From: Asanoa ferruginea
Lineage (GTDB): Bacteria > Actinomycetota > Actinomycetes > Mycobacteriales > Micromonosporaceae
Assembly: GCF_003387075.1 (NCBI RefSeq)
Contig: NZ_QUMQ01000001.1
Span: 7,130,001-7,194,000 of the forward strand
Length of the DNA stretch: 64,000 nucleotides
Direction: 5' to 3'
The notes beneath the pieces were generated by a model. It was not told where the DNA came from. It was given only the letters and a program-made list of their open reading frames with translations, and searched no databases. Shown piece after piece: positions 25,978 to 36,985 of the stretch. Positions within the stretch are counted from its first letter, which is position 1. Each line of letters opens with the position of its first letter. The translations under genes were made by a program, and so were the position numbers.

Positions 25978-26155
25978 ACCACGCACGTGACGATGGCCAA
26001 GGCATGCGGACACGCCGCACCTGAGGCGGACAGCGATCGCGTCGCAGCTCCAGCCACGAGCTCTGCCAGCACCACGGCGCCGCAAGGAGTCCCCGCCTCG
26101 CACCCGTGAGCGGGCCGGGCTGGCTTCTCTGCGTGCCGCCCGGCCCGGTCGACGG

Positions 26156-26611
26156 TCAGACGTAGAGGCGGCTCACGGTTTCGGCTACGCAGACCGGCTT
26201 CTCGCCGCCGTCGGATTCGACGGTGACGCGGGCTACGAGCTGGACGCCGCCGGCGACCGGGTCGACGCTCGCGATCTCGGCGCGGACGCGGATGGAGGTG
26301 CCGACGCGCACCGGGGCCGGGAAGCGGACCTTGTTGAGGCCGTAGTTGACGCCCATGCGGGTGCCCTTGACCGTGTAGAGAGCACCTACCAGCGACGGCA
26401 ACAGGGACAGGGTCAGGAAGCCGTGGGCCACCGGGCCGCCGAACGGGCCCGCCGCGGCGCGTTCGGGGTCGACGTGGATCCACTGGTGGTCGTCGGTGGC
26501 GTCGGCGAAGAGGTTGACCCTTGCCTGGTCGATCGGTTGCCACTCGCCGGGGCCAAGCGTTTCGCCGACGGCCGCCGTGAGCTCCTCCACAGACGCGAAC
26601 TCGCGCTTCAT
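26156..26611 (-). CDS. MaoC family enoyl-CoA hydratase/dehydratase
   Basis: A 151-residue single hot-dog domain. The hydratase motif with catalytic aspartate and histidine is FADATDDHQWIHVDPERAAAGPFGGPVAHGFLTLSL, typical of R-specific (NodN/MaoC) hydratases acting on short enoyl-CoAs. The ATG overlaps the stop of the upstream acyl-CoA dehydrogenase gene (ATGA), so it is translationally coupled to it. That upstream gene carries a frameshift here, which could lower expression. It is the last gene of the five-gene operon. Confidence 0.9.
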   Translation of the reverse strand: MKREFASVEELTAAVGETLGPGEWQPIDQARVNLFADATDDHQWIHVDPERAAAGPFGGPVAHGFLTLSLLPSLVGALYTVKGTRMGVNYGLNKVRFPAPVRVGTSIRVRAEIASVDPVAGGVQLVARVTVESDGGEKPVCVAETVSRLYV

Positions 26612-27781
26612 GCCAGGTGTCCTCCGATCTCGGTGTAACCGCGGAGCAGGTCGCGGGAAATGATCAGGCGCTGCATCTCGTCGGTGCCCTCGAAGATGCG
26701 CAGCAGGCGGACCTGCCTGTACCAGCGTTCGATCGGCAGCTCGCGGGTGTAGCCCATGCCGCCGTGGATCTGGAGCACGCGGTCGACGACGTCGTTGACC
26801 ATGCGGGCGCCGTAGAGCTTGGACATCGACGACGCGTGGCGGGCGTCGAGGCCCTGGTCGACCGTCCACGCCGCACGCAGGATCAGCCAGCGCGCGGCCT
26901 CGAGCTCGGTCTCCGAGTCGGCGATCATCCACTGGATCGCCTGGTTGGACGACAGCGGACGGCCGAAAGTCTCGCGGGTGTTGGCGTGCTCGATGGCCAT
27001 CCGCAGGGCGCGCTCGGCCGTGCCGACCGCGTGTGACGGGATGATGTAGCGGCCCTTGCCGATCCACTGCATGCCGAGCGCGAAGCCCTGGCCGACCTCG
27101 CCGAGCACGTTGCGGGCCGGGACGCGGACCGAGTCGAACACCAGCGAGGCCGGGCCGCCCTCGCCCATCGTCGGGATGAACTCGGAGCGCCAGCCCATGG
27201 ACCGGTCGACGAGGAACGCGGTGCTGCCACCGTTGCGGACGTCTTGGCCGCTGTCGGAGACCGCCACGACGATGGCGAAGTCGGCGTCGTTGCCGTTGGT
27301 GATGAAGGTCTTCTCGCCGTCGAGGATCCAGTCGTCGCCGTCGCGGCGGGCGGTCATCCGGATGTTGGCCGCGTCGGAGCCGGCCCCGGGCTCGGTGATG
27401 GCGAAGCAGGAGATGCGCTCGCCCTCGATGGTCCGGCAGCAGGAACTCGGCCTTCTGCTCCTCGTTGGCGAAGAACAGGATGTTGTCGGCCTCGCCGCCG
27501 AACCGGAACGGCACCCAGGAACGGCCGATCTCCGTCCAGATCAGCGACTGCATGACGGCCGGCAGATCCATGCCACCGTAGGCCTCCGGGGTCGCGAGAC
27601 CCCAGAAGCCGAACGCGCGTGCCTTGCCTTGGAGCTCGCGCAGCTCGTCGAGGCGCAGCCCGGGCTCATGGGCCCGCTCGCGGCGCAGCACCTCCTGCTC
27701 GAGCGGCATGACCTCTTTGCGGATGAAGGTCCGGGCGGTCTCCCGGATCGCCTTCTCCTCGTCGCCAAGCGAAAAGTCCAC
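26608..27781 (-). pseudogene. Acyl-CoA dehydrogenase interrupted by a one-base insertion
   Basis: The gene starts at GTG 27779-27781, with GGGGAGGA 6-7 nt upstream, and ends at TGA 26608-26610. The first reading frame encodes VDFSLGDEEKAIRETAR to EEQKAEFLLP. The rest, from TIEGERISCFAITEPG to EGTDEMQRLIISRDLLRGY, lies in the next frame. Removing one G from the CCGG at about 27433-27436 restores a continuous 390-residue enzyme with the ITEPGAGSD, flavin and substrate motifs intact. The span of 1174 nt is 3n+1. Either the gene was recently inactivated or the read sequence has an error. The family oxidises acyl-CoA to enoyl-CoA with FAD. Confidence 0.85.
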
Positions 27782-27813
27782 GATGGTCCTCCCCAGACCC
27801 GGAGCCGACGCGG

Positions 27814-28575
27814 TTAGCGCGCGCCGCCGTTGACATAGAGCGTCTGGCCGCTGACGTAGGACGCGTCGTCGCTGGCCAGGAACGCGATGACGGAAGCGAC
27901 CTCGTCGGGCTGCCCGACGCGGCGCAGCGGGGTGGCGTCGGCCGCCATCCGCTGGTGGTCTTCGGGAGCGGCGCCGACCCGGGTCGCGGTCGCGGCGGTC
28001 ATCGCGGTGGCGATGTAGCCGGGCGCGACGGCGTTGACGTTGATGTTGAACGGGCCGAGCTCGATCGCCAGTGTCGCGGTCAGCCCCTGCACGCCGGCCT
28101 TGGCGGCCGCGTAGTTGACCTGGCCCCGGTTGCCGAGCGCGGACCGGCTGCTCAGGTTGACGATCTTGCCGTAGCGGGCCGTCACCATCGGCTTCTGCGC
28201 GGCCTGGCAGCAGAGGAACATGCTGGTCAGGTTGGTGGTGATCACCGCGTCCCACTCGGCGGCGGGCATCTTGAACAGCATGTTGTCGCGGGTGATGCCG
28301 GCGTTGTTGATCAGGATGTCGAGCCGGCCGTGGTCGGCCACGACGGCGTCGACCATCGCGGCGACCGCCTCGGCGTCGGTCACGTCGCACCCGTAGCCGG
28401 TCGCGATCCCGCCGGCGGCCTTGATCTCGTCAGCGGCGGCACCGCTGCGATCTGCGTCGAGGTCGACCACCGCGACCCGGGCCCCCTCGCTGGCCAGCCG
28501 GCGTGCGGTGGCGGCACCGATGCCCTGCGCCGCGCCGGTCACGATCGCGACCCGATCGGCGAACCTTGCACTCAT
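27814..28575 (-). CDS. SDR oxidoreductase, 3-oxoacyl reductase (FabG)-like
   Basis: A 253-residue short-chain dehydrogenase: cofactor loop VTGAAQGIGAATAR, NNAGITRD, catalytic serine in VNLSSRSALGN, YxxxK as NYAAAKAG and the PGYIATAM segment. The aspartates in VVDLDAD suggest NAD preference. It probably oxidises a 3-hydroxyacyl-CoA (or reduces 3-oxoacyl-CoA) between the MaoC hydratase and the thiolase of the same operon. GGGAGAT precedes the ATG at 28573-28575. Confidence 0.9.
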   Translation of the reverse strand: MSARFADRVAIVTGAAQGIGAATARRLASEGARVAVVDLDADRSGAAADEIKAAGGIATGYGCDVTDAEAVAAMVDAVVADHGRLDILINNAGITRDNMLFKMPAAEWDAVITTNLTSMFLCCQAAQKPMVTARYGKIVNLSSRSALGNRGQVNYAAAKAGVQGLTATLAIELGPFNINVNAVAPGYIATAMTAATATRVGAAPEDHQRMAADATPLRRVGQPDEVASVIAFLASDDASYVSGQTLYVNGGAR

Positions 28576-28607
28576 CTGGAAATCTCCCTGCTCAGGTGGT
28601 GATTGGC

Positions 28608-29792
28608 TCAGCGCTCGACCAGCACCGCGGTGCCCTGCCCGACGCCGACGCACATGGTGGCCAGACCGCGCCGGGCGCCGGTGCGGCGCATCCGGTGCAG
28701 CAGTGTGGTGATGATGCGGGCGCCGGAGCAGCCCAGCGGGTGACCGATCGCGATCGCGCCGCCGGACGGGTTGACCCGCTGCTCGTCGAGGCCGAGCTCG
28801 TCGACGACGGCGAGCGCCTGCGCGGCGAACGCCTCGTTGAGCTCGGCGGTCTCGATGTCGTCGAGCTTCCAGCCGCGCCGGTCGAGGACGCGGCGGGTGG
28901 CCGGCACGGGACCGATGCCCATCACGTCGGGGTGCACACCAGCGCTCGCGCCGCCGACCCAGCGACCCAGCGGCTCGAGCCCCAGCTCGCCCAACACCTC
29001 TTCGCTGACCAGCACCAGGGCGGCCGCGCCGTCGTTGAGCGGCGACGAGTTGCCGGCCGTGACCGTGCCGTCCTTCCGGAACACGGGCTTGAGCGCGCCC
29101 AGCTTCTCCAGCGTCGTGTCGGCGCGGATCCCCTCGTCGACCTCGACCGTCGCGCCGTCGGGGCGGGTGACCGGCAGCAACTCGGCCGCGAAGTCGCCGG
29201 CCGCGGTCGCCGCCGCGGCGGCCTGGTGGCTGCGCAGAGCGAACGCGTCCTGGCGCTCCCGCGAGATGTCGTAGCGGCGGGCCACCTCCTCGGCGGTCTC
29301 GCCCATGCTCAGCACGCCGTGCAGGTCACGCATACGGGGGTTGACCAGCCGCCAGCCGAGCCGGGTGTCGACGATCTCCATGCCGCGCGGCAGCCCCTCG
29401 TCGGGCCGCGGCAGCACGAACGGCGCCCGGCTCATCGACTCGGAACCGCCGGCCACGACGATGTCGGCGTCGCCCGCGGCGATCGCCCGCGCCGCGCTGG
29501 TCACCGCCTCCATCCCGGACGCGCACAGCCGGTTGAGCGTCGCGCCCGGCACCGTCTCGGGCAGGCCCGCGAGCAGCACCGCCATCCGGGCGACGTTGCG
29601 GTTGTCCTCCCCCGCCTGGTTGGCGGCGCCCCAGTAGACGTCGTCGACCTGCGCCGGATCGAGCGCCGGCAGATCGGCGAGGACACCCGACAGCGCCCGC
29701 GCGGCGAGATCATCCGCGCGGACCGCCGACAGCGCGCCGCGCAGGCGTCCGATGGGGGTACGCCGTGCCGCGGCGAAGTAGACCGGTCGCAT
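28608..29792 (-). CDS. Acetyl-CoA C-acyltransferase (beta-ketothiolase)
   Basis: A 394-residue thiolase. The nucleophile is C90 (NRLCASGM), and the second motif set is [23 protein letters not shown] and CVGVGQG, which holds the acid/base cysteine. It cleaves 3-oxoacyl-CoA to acetyl-CoA and a shortened acyl-CoA. Together with the acyl-CoA dehydrogenases, hydratase and SDR around it, the operon encodes a full beta-oxidation turn, with the chain specificity unknown. Confidence 0.94.
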   Translation of the reverse strand: MRPVYFAAARRTPIGRLRGALSAVRADDLAARALSGVLADLPALDPAQVDDVYWGAANQAGEDNRNVARMAVLLAGLPETVPGATLNRLCASGMEAVTSAARAIAAGDADIVVAGGSESMSRAPFVLPRPDEGLPRGMEIVDTRLGWRLVNPRMRDLHGVLSMGETAEEVARRYDISRERQDAFALRSHQAAAAATAAGDFAAELLPVTRPDGATVEVDEGIRADTTLEKLGALKPVFRKDGTVTAGNSSPLNDGAAALVLVSEEVLGELGLEPLGRWVGGASAGVHPDVMGIGPVPATRRVLDRRGWKLDDIETAELNEAFAAQALAVVDELGLDEQRVNPSGGAIAIGHPLGCSGARIITTLLHRMRRTGARRGLATMCVGVGQGTAVLVER

Positions 29793-29816
29793 GGTGTGTG
29801 CCTGACCTTTCCTGGC

Positions 29817-30965
29817 TCAGAAGGCGGCGACGCCGGTGAGCGCCCGCCCGATGAGGAGTTGCTGGATCTCGCTGGTGCCCTCGTAGAGCGTGGTGACCCG
29901 GGCGTCGCGCAGGTATTTGCCGACCGGGTATTCGTCGATGTAGCCATAGCCGCCGAACACCTGGACCGCGCTCTCGGCCGCACGGACCGCGGCCTCGCTG
30001 GCGAACAGCTTGGCCATCGACGCCTCGGTGCCGAACGGCTGACCGCGATCGATCAGGTCGGCGACCCGCCAGACGAGCAGCCGGGCGGCCGCGGTGTCGA
30101 CGGCGATCTGGGCGAGGTGTCGCTGCACGAGCTGGTGTGCCGCGATGGGCTTGCCGAACTGGGTGCGCTCGCCGGCATAGCGCACCGCCGCGTCGAGGCA
30201 GGCCTGCATGAGCCCGACGCAGCCGGCGGCCAGCGACATCCGTCCCTTGTCGAGAGTGGACATGGCGATCTTGAAACCGTGGCCCTCGGGGCCGAGCCGC
30301 GCCGCGTCGCTGACGCGTACGCCATCAAAGGTCAGCTCTGCCGTTGCCTGGCCCCGGAGGCCGAGCTTGCCGCGCACCTCGCGGCGGGTCAGGCCCGGCG
30401 TGTCGGTCTCGACCAGAAACGCCGTGACGCCGCGTGGACCGGGCCCGCCGGTGCGGGCGAAGACCAGCGCGACATCGGCCCAGGTGCCGTTGGTGATGAA
30501 CATCTTGGAGCCGCTGATCAGCCAGTCGACGCCGTCGCGGACGGCCTTCGTGGTCAGGTTGGCGGCGTCGGAGCCGGTGCCCGGCTCGGTCAGCGCGAAG
30601 CAGCCGAGCGAAGCGCCGGAACACAGTCGGGGCAGCCACGTCGTGCGCTGACTGTCGGACCCGTGTGCTGCGATCGTCTTGGCGACCAGGCCCAGCGAGA
30701 CCGAGACGATGCCGCGCACCGCGGAGTCGCCGCGGCCGAGTTCCTCGAGCACCATGCAGTAGGTGAGGTGGTCGCCACCGGAACCACCGACCTCTTCCGG
30801 GATGGTCAGGCCGAGGAAGCCCAGGTCACCGAGGCGCTTGATGATCGAACGGTCGACCGCCTCGCGCCTGTCCCACTCGGCGGCGTGTGGCGTGACCTCG
30901 CGCGCGACGAAGTCGGCGGCGAGCGAACGACTCGCTTCGTGCTCCGGTGACAAGATGAGGTCCAC
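29817..30965 (-). CDS. Acyl-CoA dehydrogenase
   Basis: A 382-residue FAD enzyme with all three family segments: an N-terminal helical part, the flavin strand FALTEPGTGSDAANL and the C-terminal VFGGYGYIDEYPVGKYLRDARV followed by LYEGTSEIQ, where the glutamate is the catalytic base of the medium/short-chain group. It is the first gene of the minus-strand operon, facing the TetR gene. Unlike its paralogue at 26608-27781 it is intact. Short or branched acyl-CoA substrates are likely but not proven. Confidence 0.94.
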   Translation of the reverse strand: MDLILSPEHEASRSLAADFVAREVTPHAAEWDRREAVDRSIIKRLGDLGFLGLTIPEEVGGSGGDHLTYCMVLEELGRGDSAVRGIVSVSLGLVAKTIAAHGSDSQRTTWLPRLCSGASLGCFALTEPGTGSDAANLTTKAVRDGVDWLISGSKMFITNGTWADVALVFARTGGPGPRGVTAFLVETDTPGLTRREVRGKLGLRGQATAELTFDGVRVSDAARLGPEGHGFKIAMSTLDKGRMSLAAGCVGLMQACLDAAVRYAGERTQFGKPIAAHQLVQRHLAQIAVDTAAARLLVWRVADLIDRGQPFGTEASMAKLFASEAAVRAAESAVQVFGGYGYIDEYPVGKYLRDARVTTLYEGTSEIQQLLIGRALTGVAAF

Positions 30966-31052
30966 GCAGATAAACTAACGGTGGTAGTTTTAGCTGTCCA
31001 CCCCGACACGAAGAGTTGTGCGTCAACCGGAGACCGGAGAGGAGTGCCGCCG
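30966..31052. promoter_or_regulatory. Divergent promoter with TetR-type operator
   Basis: Between the acyl-CoA dehydrogenase operon and the TetR gene. AAACTA (30972-30977) and TAGTTT (30985-30990) form an inverted repeat with a 7-nt spacer, a usual size for TetR operators. The strong ribosome-binding site GGAGAGGAG for the TetR gene is near 31036-31044. Confidence 0.55.
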
Positions 31053-31736
31053 ATGCCCCGACCGCGCCAGGCGCTGCTCACCCGGCAGCGCATCGTCGAC
31101 ACGGCGGCCGAGCTGATCGACGCCGAAGGGCTCGAGGCGGTGTCCACCCGGCGGCTGGCCGCGCAGCTCGGGGTCCGCGGCCCGTCGCTCTACAACCATT
31201 TCCCCAACAAGGACGCGATCCTCGACGCCGTCGCCGACGCGATCACGGCCGACGTCGACATCAGTTGCTTCGCCACCCACGAGTGGCCCGAGGCGCTGCT
31301 CATCTGGGGCCGGTCCTACCGGGCCGCCCTGGCCGCGCACCCGCACATCGTTCCCTACCTCGCTCGCGGTCCGGGCCGGCGACCGCGCGCCCTCGCGATG
31401 GCCGACGCGGTCTACGGCGGCCTGGTCCGGGCCGGTTGGCCACCGGCACGGGCGACGCACATCGGCGCCCTGATGCGCTACCTGGTGGCCGGCTCGGCGC
31501 TCGGCTCGTTCGCCCGCGGCTTCGCGTCCGACCCGGCGATCTACGTCTCGTCCGACTACCCCCACCTCGGCCAGGCCCACCGGCTCGCCGCCCATCAGCG
31601 TGAAGTCGACGAAGGCGCGTTCGAGCTTGGCCTCGAAGCGGTCATCAAGGGCCTCCGCATCACGTATGAAGAGGTGGTCGGTGACGCGCCACACCGATTC
31701 CACGGCACTGCCCGCTCCGCCCCCACCGGGAGGTAA
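31053..31736 (+). CDS. TetR family regulator of the acyl-CoA operon
   Basis: A 227-residue regulator with an N-terminal TetR helix-turn-helix (RIVDTAAELIDAEGLEAVSTRRLAAQLGVRGPSLYNHFPNKDAIL). The C-terminal ligand domain begins about residue 75 with the pattern of the TetR_C_1-like group. It probably represses both the divergent beta-oxidation operon and its own transcript through the palindrome at 30972-30990. The ATG at 31053 follows GGAGAGGAG. The stop lies in the ribosome-binding site of the next gene, so all three plus-strand genes form one operon. Confidence 0.9.
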   Translation: MPRPRQALLTRQRIVDTAAELIDAEGLEAVSTRRLAAQLGVRGPSLYNHFPNKDAILDAVADAITADVDISCFATHEWPEALLIWGRSYRAALAAHPHIVPYLARGPGRRPRALAMADAVYGGLVRAGWPPARATHIGALMRYLVAGSALGSFARGFASDPAIYVSSDYPHLGQAHRLAAHQREVDEGAFELGLEAVIKGLRITYEEVVGDAPHRFHGTARSAPTGR

Positions 31737-31740
31737 ACGC

Positions 31741-33188
<1,448 letters not shown>

Positions 33189-33192
<4 letters not shown>

Positions 33193-34271
33193 AAGCATTA
33201 ATCGTTTCGGGTACGCGTGAAGAGCCGCACGTCGCCGACGTGGTGTTGCCGCCGGTCGGGCCGGGCGAGGTCCGGGTGCGCATCCGGGCCGCCGGCGTCT
33301 GCCACTCCGACCTGTCGATGGTCAACGGCACGCTGGCACCGTCCTACCCGCTGGTCCTCGGCCACGAGGCCGCCGGCGTGGTGATCGAAGTGGGCCCGGA
33401 GGGCGCCGGCCACCGCGTCGACGTCGGCGACCACGTCGTGCTCAACTGGGCACCACCGTGCCGCGAATGCTGGCACTGCACGCACGGCGAGCCGTGGCTG
33501 TGCGCGGAGGGCGGCCGCCCGTCGGCGCCGCGCGGGCGGCTGGCGTCCGGCGAGGCGGCGCACGTGACGCTGGGCCTCGGTGCGCTGGCCGAGGAGGTCG
33601 TCGTGCCGAGTCACGCGGTCATTCGGGTCCCGGCCGACCTGCCACCCGATGTCGCCGCGCTGCTCGGCTGCGCGGTCCTGACCGCGACCGGCGCCGTCAA
33701 CCGCACGGCCGCCGTCCAGGCTGGCCAGTCGGTCGTCGTGATCGGCCTCGGTGGCGTCGGCCTGGCCACGCTGATCGCCGCGCGGGCCGCGGGCGCCGAC
33801 CCGGTGATCGGGGTCGACCTGAGCGAGGCCAAACGCGACCTGGCGCTCAAGGCCGGCGCCAGCCACTTCCTGCCCTCCGACGACACCGTGCCCAAGGCGG
33901 TGCGCGGCCTGACCGGCGGCCGCGGCGCCGATCACGCGATCGAGTGCGTCGGCCGCTCCGCCACGATCGGCGCGGCCTGGCGCGCCACCCGGCGCGGCGG
34001 TCAGGTCACCGTGGTCGGCATGGGCGCCCGCGACGACCTGGTCAGCCTCGGCGCGCTCGACATCTTCCACTCGGCGCGCACGTTGCGGTCGTCGGTCTAC
34101 GGATCCTCCGACCCCGACCGCGATCTGCCCGTGCTGGCCGCGGCCGTCCACGACGGATCGCTCGACCTGTCCCCCTTGATCACCGACCGCATCTCGCTGG
34201 AGGCCGCCCCGGACGCCTTCACCCGCATGGCCAGGGGCGAGGGCGCCCGCTCCGTCGTGCTGTTCGACTGA
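33189..34271 (+). CDS. Zinc-dependent alcohol dehydrogenase
   Basis: A 360-residue medium-chain dehydrogenase. Catalytic zinc ligands are C38 (GVCHSD) and H59-E60 (LGHEAAG). The structural zinc site has C91, C94, C97 and C105. The cofactor loop is [13 protein letters not shown], followed by GVDLSEAK, with Asp favouring NAD. The ATG overlaps the stop of the aldehyde dehydrogenase (ATGA), so the two are co-translated. It should make the aldehyde that the neighbour oxidises. Confidence 0.93.
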
Positions 34272-34410
34272 CCCACCCGGACCACGCCGAATGGGCGTGA
34301 CCTTGTGGCAGGCCCCGGCCATGGCGGGCCGCGCGCCTGAGGGCGGGCACGGCCTTGCCCCACGCGCCCAGTGGTGGGCGACGGTCGGCCAGCCTGCCAT
34401 AACGACTCGC

Positions 34411-34453
34411 GAGAGACCCCCGGCGGACCTTCCGGTCTGCTCAGGGGTCTCTC
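34411..34453. terminator. Bidirectional hairpin between convergent genes
   Basis: GAGAGACCCC (34411-34420) is the exact complement of GGGGTCTCTC (34444-34453), with a 23-nt loop containing GC pairs. It lies between the alcohol dehydrogenase gene and the convergent enoyl-CoA hydratase gene. The rest of the 262-bp gap shows nothing else. Confidence 0.6.
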
Positions 34454-34533
34454 ACGTTCGGCCGACTGTCAGCGCGACGTCAAGAGGAGACGACGACCGC
34501 GGCCAGCCGGAGCGTGGGGCAAGCCGACGCGCA

Positions 34534-35367
34534 CTACCGCTGCTCGGCGACCGCCCGATACTCGGCGACCCGCTGCCCGAGATCCCGTTCGACCCCGTCC
34601 CGCTGCTGGAATCCCCGCTCGAAGAGAGCAGCGACCCGAGCCGCCGACTCAGGGCGGAAAGCCGTCTGGAAGAACGCCTCCAACCCCTTCCCGAACCCCG
34701 CATCGTCGGGCAACGTAGCGTCGTCGATGAACTGCTTCGCACCGGCGACGGCATACTTCTCGAACCCGGCAACCCGCCGGGCAAACGCGTCCACGAAGGC
34801 ATCCAACTCGGCGTCGGGGACTGTGCGGTTCACGTACCCGATGCGCTCGGCATCCTGGGCGGAGTAGTCGTCCCCGCCGAGGACGATCTCGATCGCGCGG
34901 GCGCGGCCGACCAGATACGCCAGACGGGCCATGGCGCCCCCGCCGGGTACCGCGCCGATGCCCACCTCGAACTGGCCGAGGATCGCCTTGTCGCCCGCGA
35001 AGCGGATGTCCGTCGCCAGGGCGAACTCGCTTCCCGCGCCGCGCGTGCGGCCGCGGATGGCGGAGATCGTGACGGCGGGCACCCGGCTCAGCCGCACGAG
35101 GTTGTCGAGGAAGGGGTGCAGCCCCGTGCGGCCCGGGGGCATCGCCAGCACGCGGTCGTTGTCGCTGCGGATGTCCCAGTGCGCGATGAAGAAGTCGGGG
35201 TTGGCGCTGTCGAACACCACGACCTTGAGGTCGGGTGCCTGTTCGATCTCGGTGACCAGGTCGGCGAGTTCCTCGATGCTGTCGACGTCCATCAGGTTGA
35301 TGTCGCCGTTGGCGAAGGTGATCCGCCAGTAGGAGTCGCTGATCTCGGTCTTGGTGAATTGGGTCAT
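34534..35367 (-). CDS. Enoyl-CoA hydratase/isomerase family protein
   Basis: A 277-residue crotonase-fold protein. The oxyanion-hole segment is RGRTRGAGSEFALATDIRFAG, followed by ILGQFEVGIGAVPGGGAMARL. The second half has the helical trimerisation region. The glutamates of classic hydratases are not obviously conserved, so it may have another crotonase activity. The ATG is at 35365-35367. It is 12 nt downstream of the quinone-oxidoreductase-type gene, within one operon. Confidence 0.88.
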   Translation of the reverse strand: MTQFTKTEISDSYWRITFANGDINLMDVDSIEELADLVTEIEQAPDLKVVVFDSANPDFFIAHWDIRSDNDRVLAMPPGRTGLHPFLDNLVRLSRVPAVTISAIRGRTRGAGSEFALATDIRFAGDKAILGQFEVGIGAVPGGGAMARLAYLVGRARAIEIVLGGDDYSAQDAERIGYVNRTVPDAELDAFVDAFARRVAGFEKYAVAGAKQFIDDATLPDDAGFGKGLEAFFQTAFRPESAARVAALFERGFQQRDGVERDLGQRVAEYRAVAEQR

Positions 35368-35379
35368 GGTCTTCCTTCG

Positions 35380-36318
35380 TCAGTGAGCGACGCTCAGCAC
35401 GAGCTTTCCTTTGTTGCGTCCCTGCTCGCCGTCGGCGTGCGCGGCGGCCGCCTGGGCGAGCGGGAAGATCTTGCGGACCTCGACGCGTAGGTCGCCGCCG
35501 TCGATCAGGCGGGCGAGCCTGGCCAACGTCGCGCCGTCGGGTTCGACCAGGAACGGGGTGACCGTCAGCGACCGGCGACCGGCCTCCGCGAGCAGTTCGG
35601 GCGACGCTCCCGGGACCGGGACGATCAGGCCGTCCGGCCGGAGCGTGTCCAGCGACCGCAGGCTGGTGTCGCCGCCAACCAGGTCGAGAACGATGTCGAT
35701 CTCGCCGACGACCTCTTCGAACGGTCGCTGGGTGTAGTCGATGACCTCGTCGGCGCCCAGGTCGCGCAAAAAGTCGTGGTGCGGACCGCGCGCCGTAGCG
35801 ATGACGTGCGTGCCCAACAGCTTCGCGACCTGGACCGCCAGGTGGCCGACGCCGCCGGCGCCGGCGTGTACGAGCACCCGCTGGCCGGGTACGACGCGCG
35901 CGGCGTCGACGAGTGCCTGCCAGGCGGTGAGGCCCGCGAGCGGCACGGCCGCGGCGTGCGCGTGGTCGAGCCGGGCGGGCTTGAGGGCGAACTGGCGTGC
36001 GGGCGCGACGACGTACTCCGCGTAGCCGCCGGCCTGGCGCGGGAACCACGGCATGCCGTAGACCTCGTCGCCGGGGCGCAGCGTGTGCACGCCGAAGCCG
36101 ACCTCCTCGACCACGCCGGAGACGTCCCAGCCCAGCACGAACGGTGGCTCGCCGATGCCCGGCAGGCCCTGGCCGCCGCGGGTCTTCCAGTCGATCGGGT
36201 TCACCCCGGCCGCGTACACCCGGACGAGCACTTCGGTGGGCAGCGGCTCGGGGCGCGGTACGTCGCTGAGCTCGAGGACGTCCGGCGGCCCGTACACGTG
36301 CTGGGTGATGGCCTTCAT
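35380..36318 (-). CDS. NADP-dependent quinone oxidoreductase-type dehydrogenase
   Basis: A 312-residue zinc-free medium-chain dehydrogenase. It starts MKAITQHVYGPPDVLEL, carries the loop VLVHAGAGGVGHLAVQVAKLLG and ends with the KGKLVLSV strand usual for this group. It has no zinc ligands, so it resembles QOR enzymes that reduce quinones or enals with NADPH. It is first in a two-gene operon, and its promoter contains the operator TTTGGGAACGATCGGT that also precedes the next TetR gene. Confidence 0.9.
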   Translation of the reverse strand: MKAITQHVYGPPDVLELSDVPRPEPLPTEVLVRVYAAGVNPIDWKTRGGQGLPGIGEPPFVLGWDVSGVVEEVGFGVHTLRPGDEVYGMPWFPRQAGGYAEYVVAPARQFALKPARLDHAHAAAVPLAGLTAWQALVDAARVVPGQRVLVHAGAGGVGHLAVQVAKLLGTHVIATARGPHHDFLRDLGADEVIDYTQRPFEEVVGEIDIVLDLVGGDTSLRSLDTLRPDGLIVPVPGASPELLAEAGRRSLTVTPFLVEPDGATLARLARLIDGGDLRVEVRKIFPLAQAAAAHADGEQGRNKGKLVLSVAH

Positions 36319-36340
36319 CTCGATTGACTCCAGGTGAGAT

Positions 36341-36357
36341 TTGGGAACGATCGGTGC
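36341..36357. promoter_or_regulatory. Putative operator, copy A
   Basis: TTGGGAACGATCGGTGCG upstream of the quinone oxidoreductase gene. Its core GGAACGATCGGT is an imperfect palindrome and recurs upstream of the TetR gene at 36986-37002. A shared sequence in front of both genes suggests one regulator controls both. Confidence 0.6.
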
Positions 36358-36378
36358 GGAATCGAAGCAAAAAAAAAA

Positions 36379-36954
36379 TCAGTCGAGCATGGTCATCATG
36401 TCGTCGACCATCTGGCGGAGCTGCGCGCGCGGGGCGCCGGTGCGCACCCGGACCCGCAGGCCGACCCAGGCGTTGAACAGGGTCAGCGCGAGGCCGCGCG
36501 GATCATGGTGGGCAGCGATCTGCCCGGTCTCCTGGCCGCGCCGGATGAGGTCGAGCACGAGCTGCTGTTGCCGCGCGAAGCTCTTCTCCACCCGGGCCGC
36601 GGCGTCCGGGTCACGCAGGGCCAGCTCCGTCGCGGTGTTGACCGAGAGGCAGCCGAGGGGCTGCTGCCCGCCACCGGGCAACGCCGACTCGAACAGGCCA
36701 CGCAGCGCGGCCCGGCCGTCGGTCTGGCGCTCGGCCGCCGCGACGTTGACCTGCTCGACCGTCTCGGCGTAGCGGTCCAGCGCCTTCAGGTAGAGGGCCC
36801 GCTTGTCGCCGAAGGTGTCGTACATGCTGCGCTTGTGGATGCCCATCCGGGCGACCAGCTCCTGCATCGACGTCTTCGCGTAGCCCTGCTCCCAGAACAG
36901 GGTCATCGCGCGATCAAGGGCGACATCCGGGTCGAACTCCTTCTGCCGAGCCAT
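36379..36954 (-). CDS. TetR/AcrR family regulator
   Basis: A 191-residue regulator. The helix-turn-helix region is ALDRAMTLFWEQGYAKTSMQELVARMGIHKRSMYDTFGDKRALYL. The C-terminal part holds a GCLSVNTATELA segment shared by regulators of reductive-stress or quinone-responsive genes, with cysteine possibly sensing reactive compounds (inference). The start was chosen at ATG 36952-36954, with a G-rich site upstream. A T10 run follows the stop. It probably represses itself and the adjacent oxidoreductase gene through the GGAACGATCGGT sites. Confidence 0.88.
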   Translation of the reverse strand: MARQKEFDPDVALDRAMTLFWEQGYAKTSMQELVARMGIHKRSMYDTFGDKRALYLKALDRYAETVEQVNVAAAERQTDGRAALRGLFESALPGGGQQPLGCLSVNTATELALRDPDAAARVEKSFARQQQLVLDLIRRGQETGQIAAHHDPRGLALTLFNAWVGLRVRVRTGAPRAQLRQMVDDMMTMLD

Positions 36955-36985
36955 CGCACCAACCCCCCTTCGCCGGACAATCGCT

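Noticed and set aside
25423-26103. Minus-strand frame opposite the hypothetical gene at 25582-25977
   Set aside because: Gly/Arg-rich shadow without a start signal; the plus-strand frame has more protein-like composition.
30053-30328. Frameshift suspicion in the intact acyl-CoA dehydrogenase at 29817-30965
   Set aside because: The main frame is continuous through all motifs; the extra frame is an overlapping shadow.
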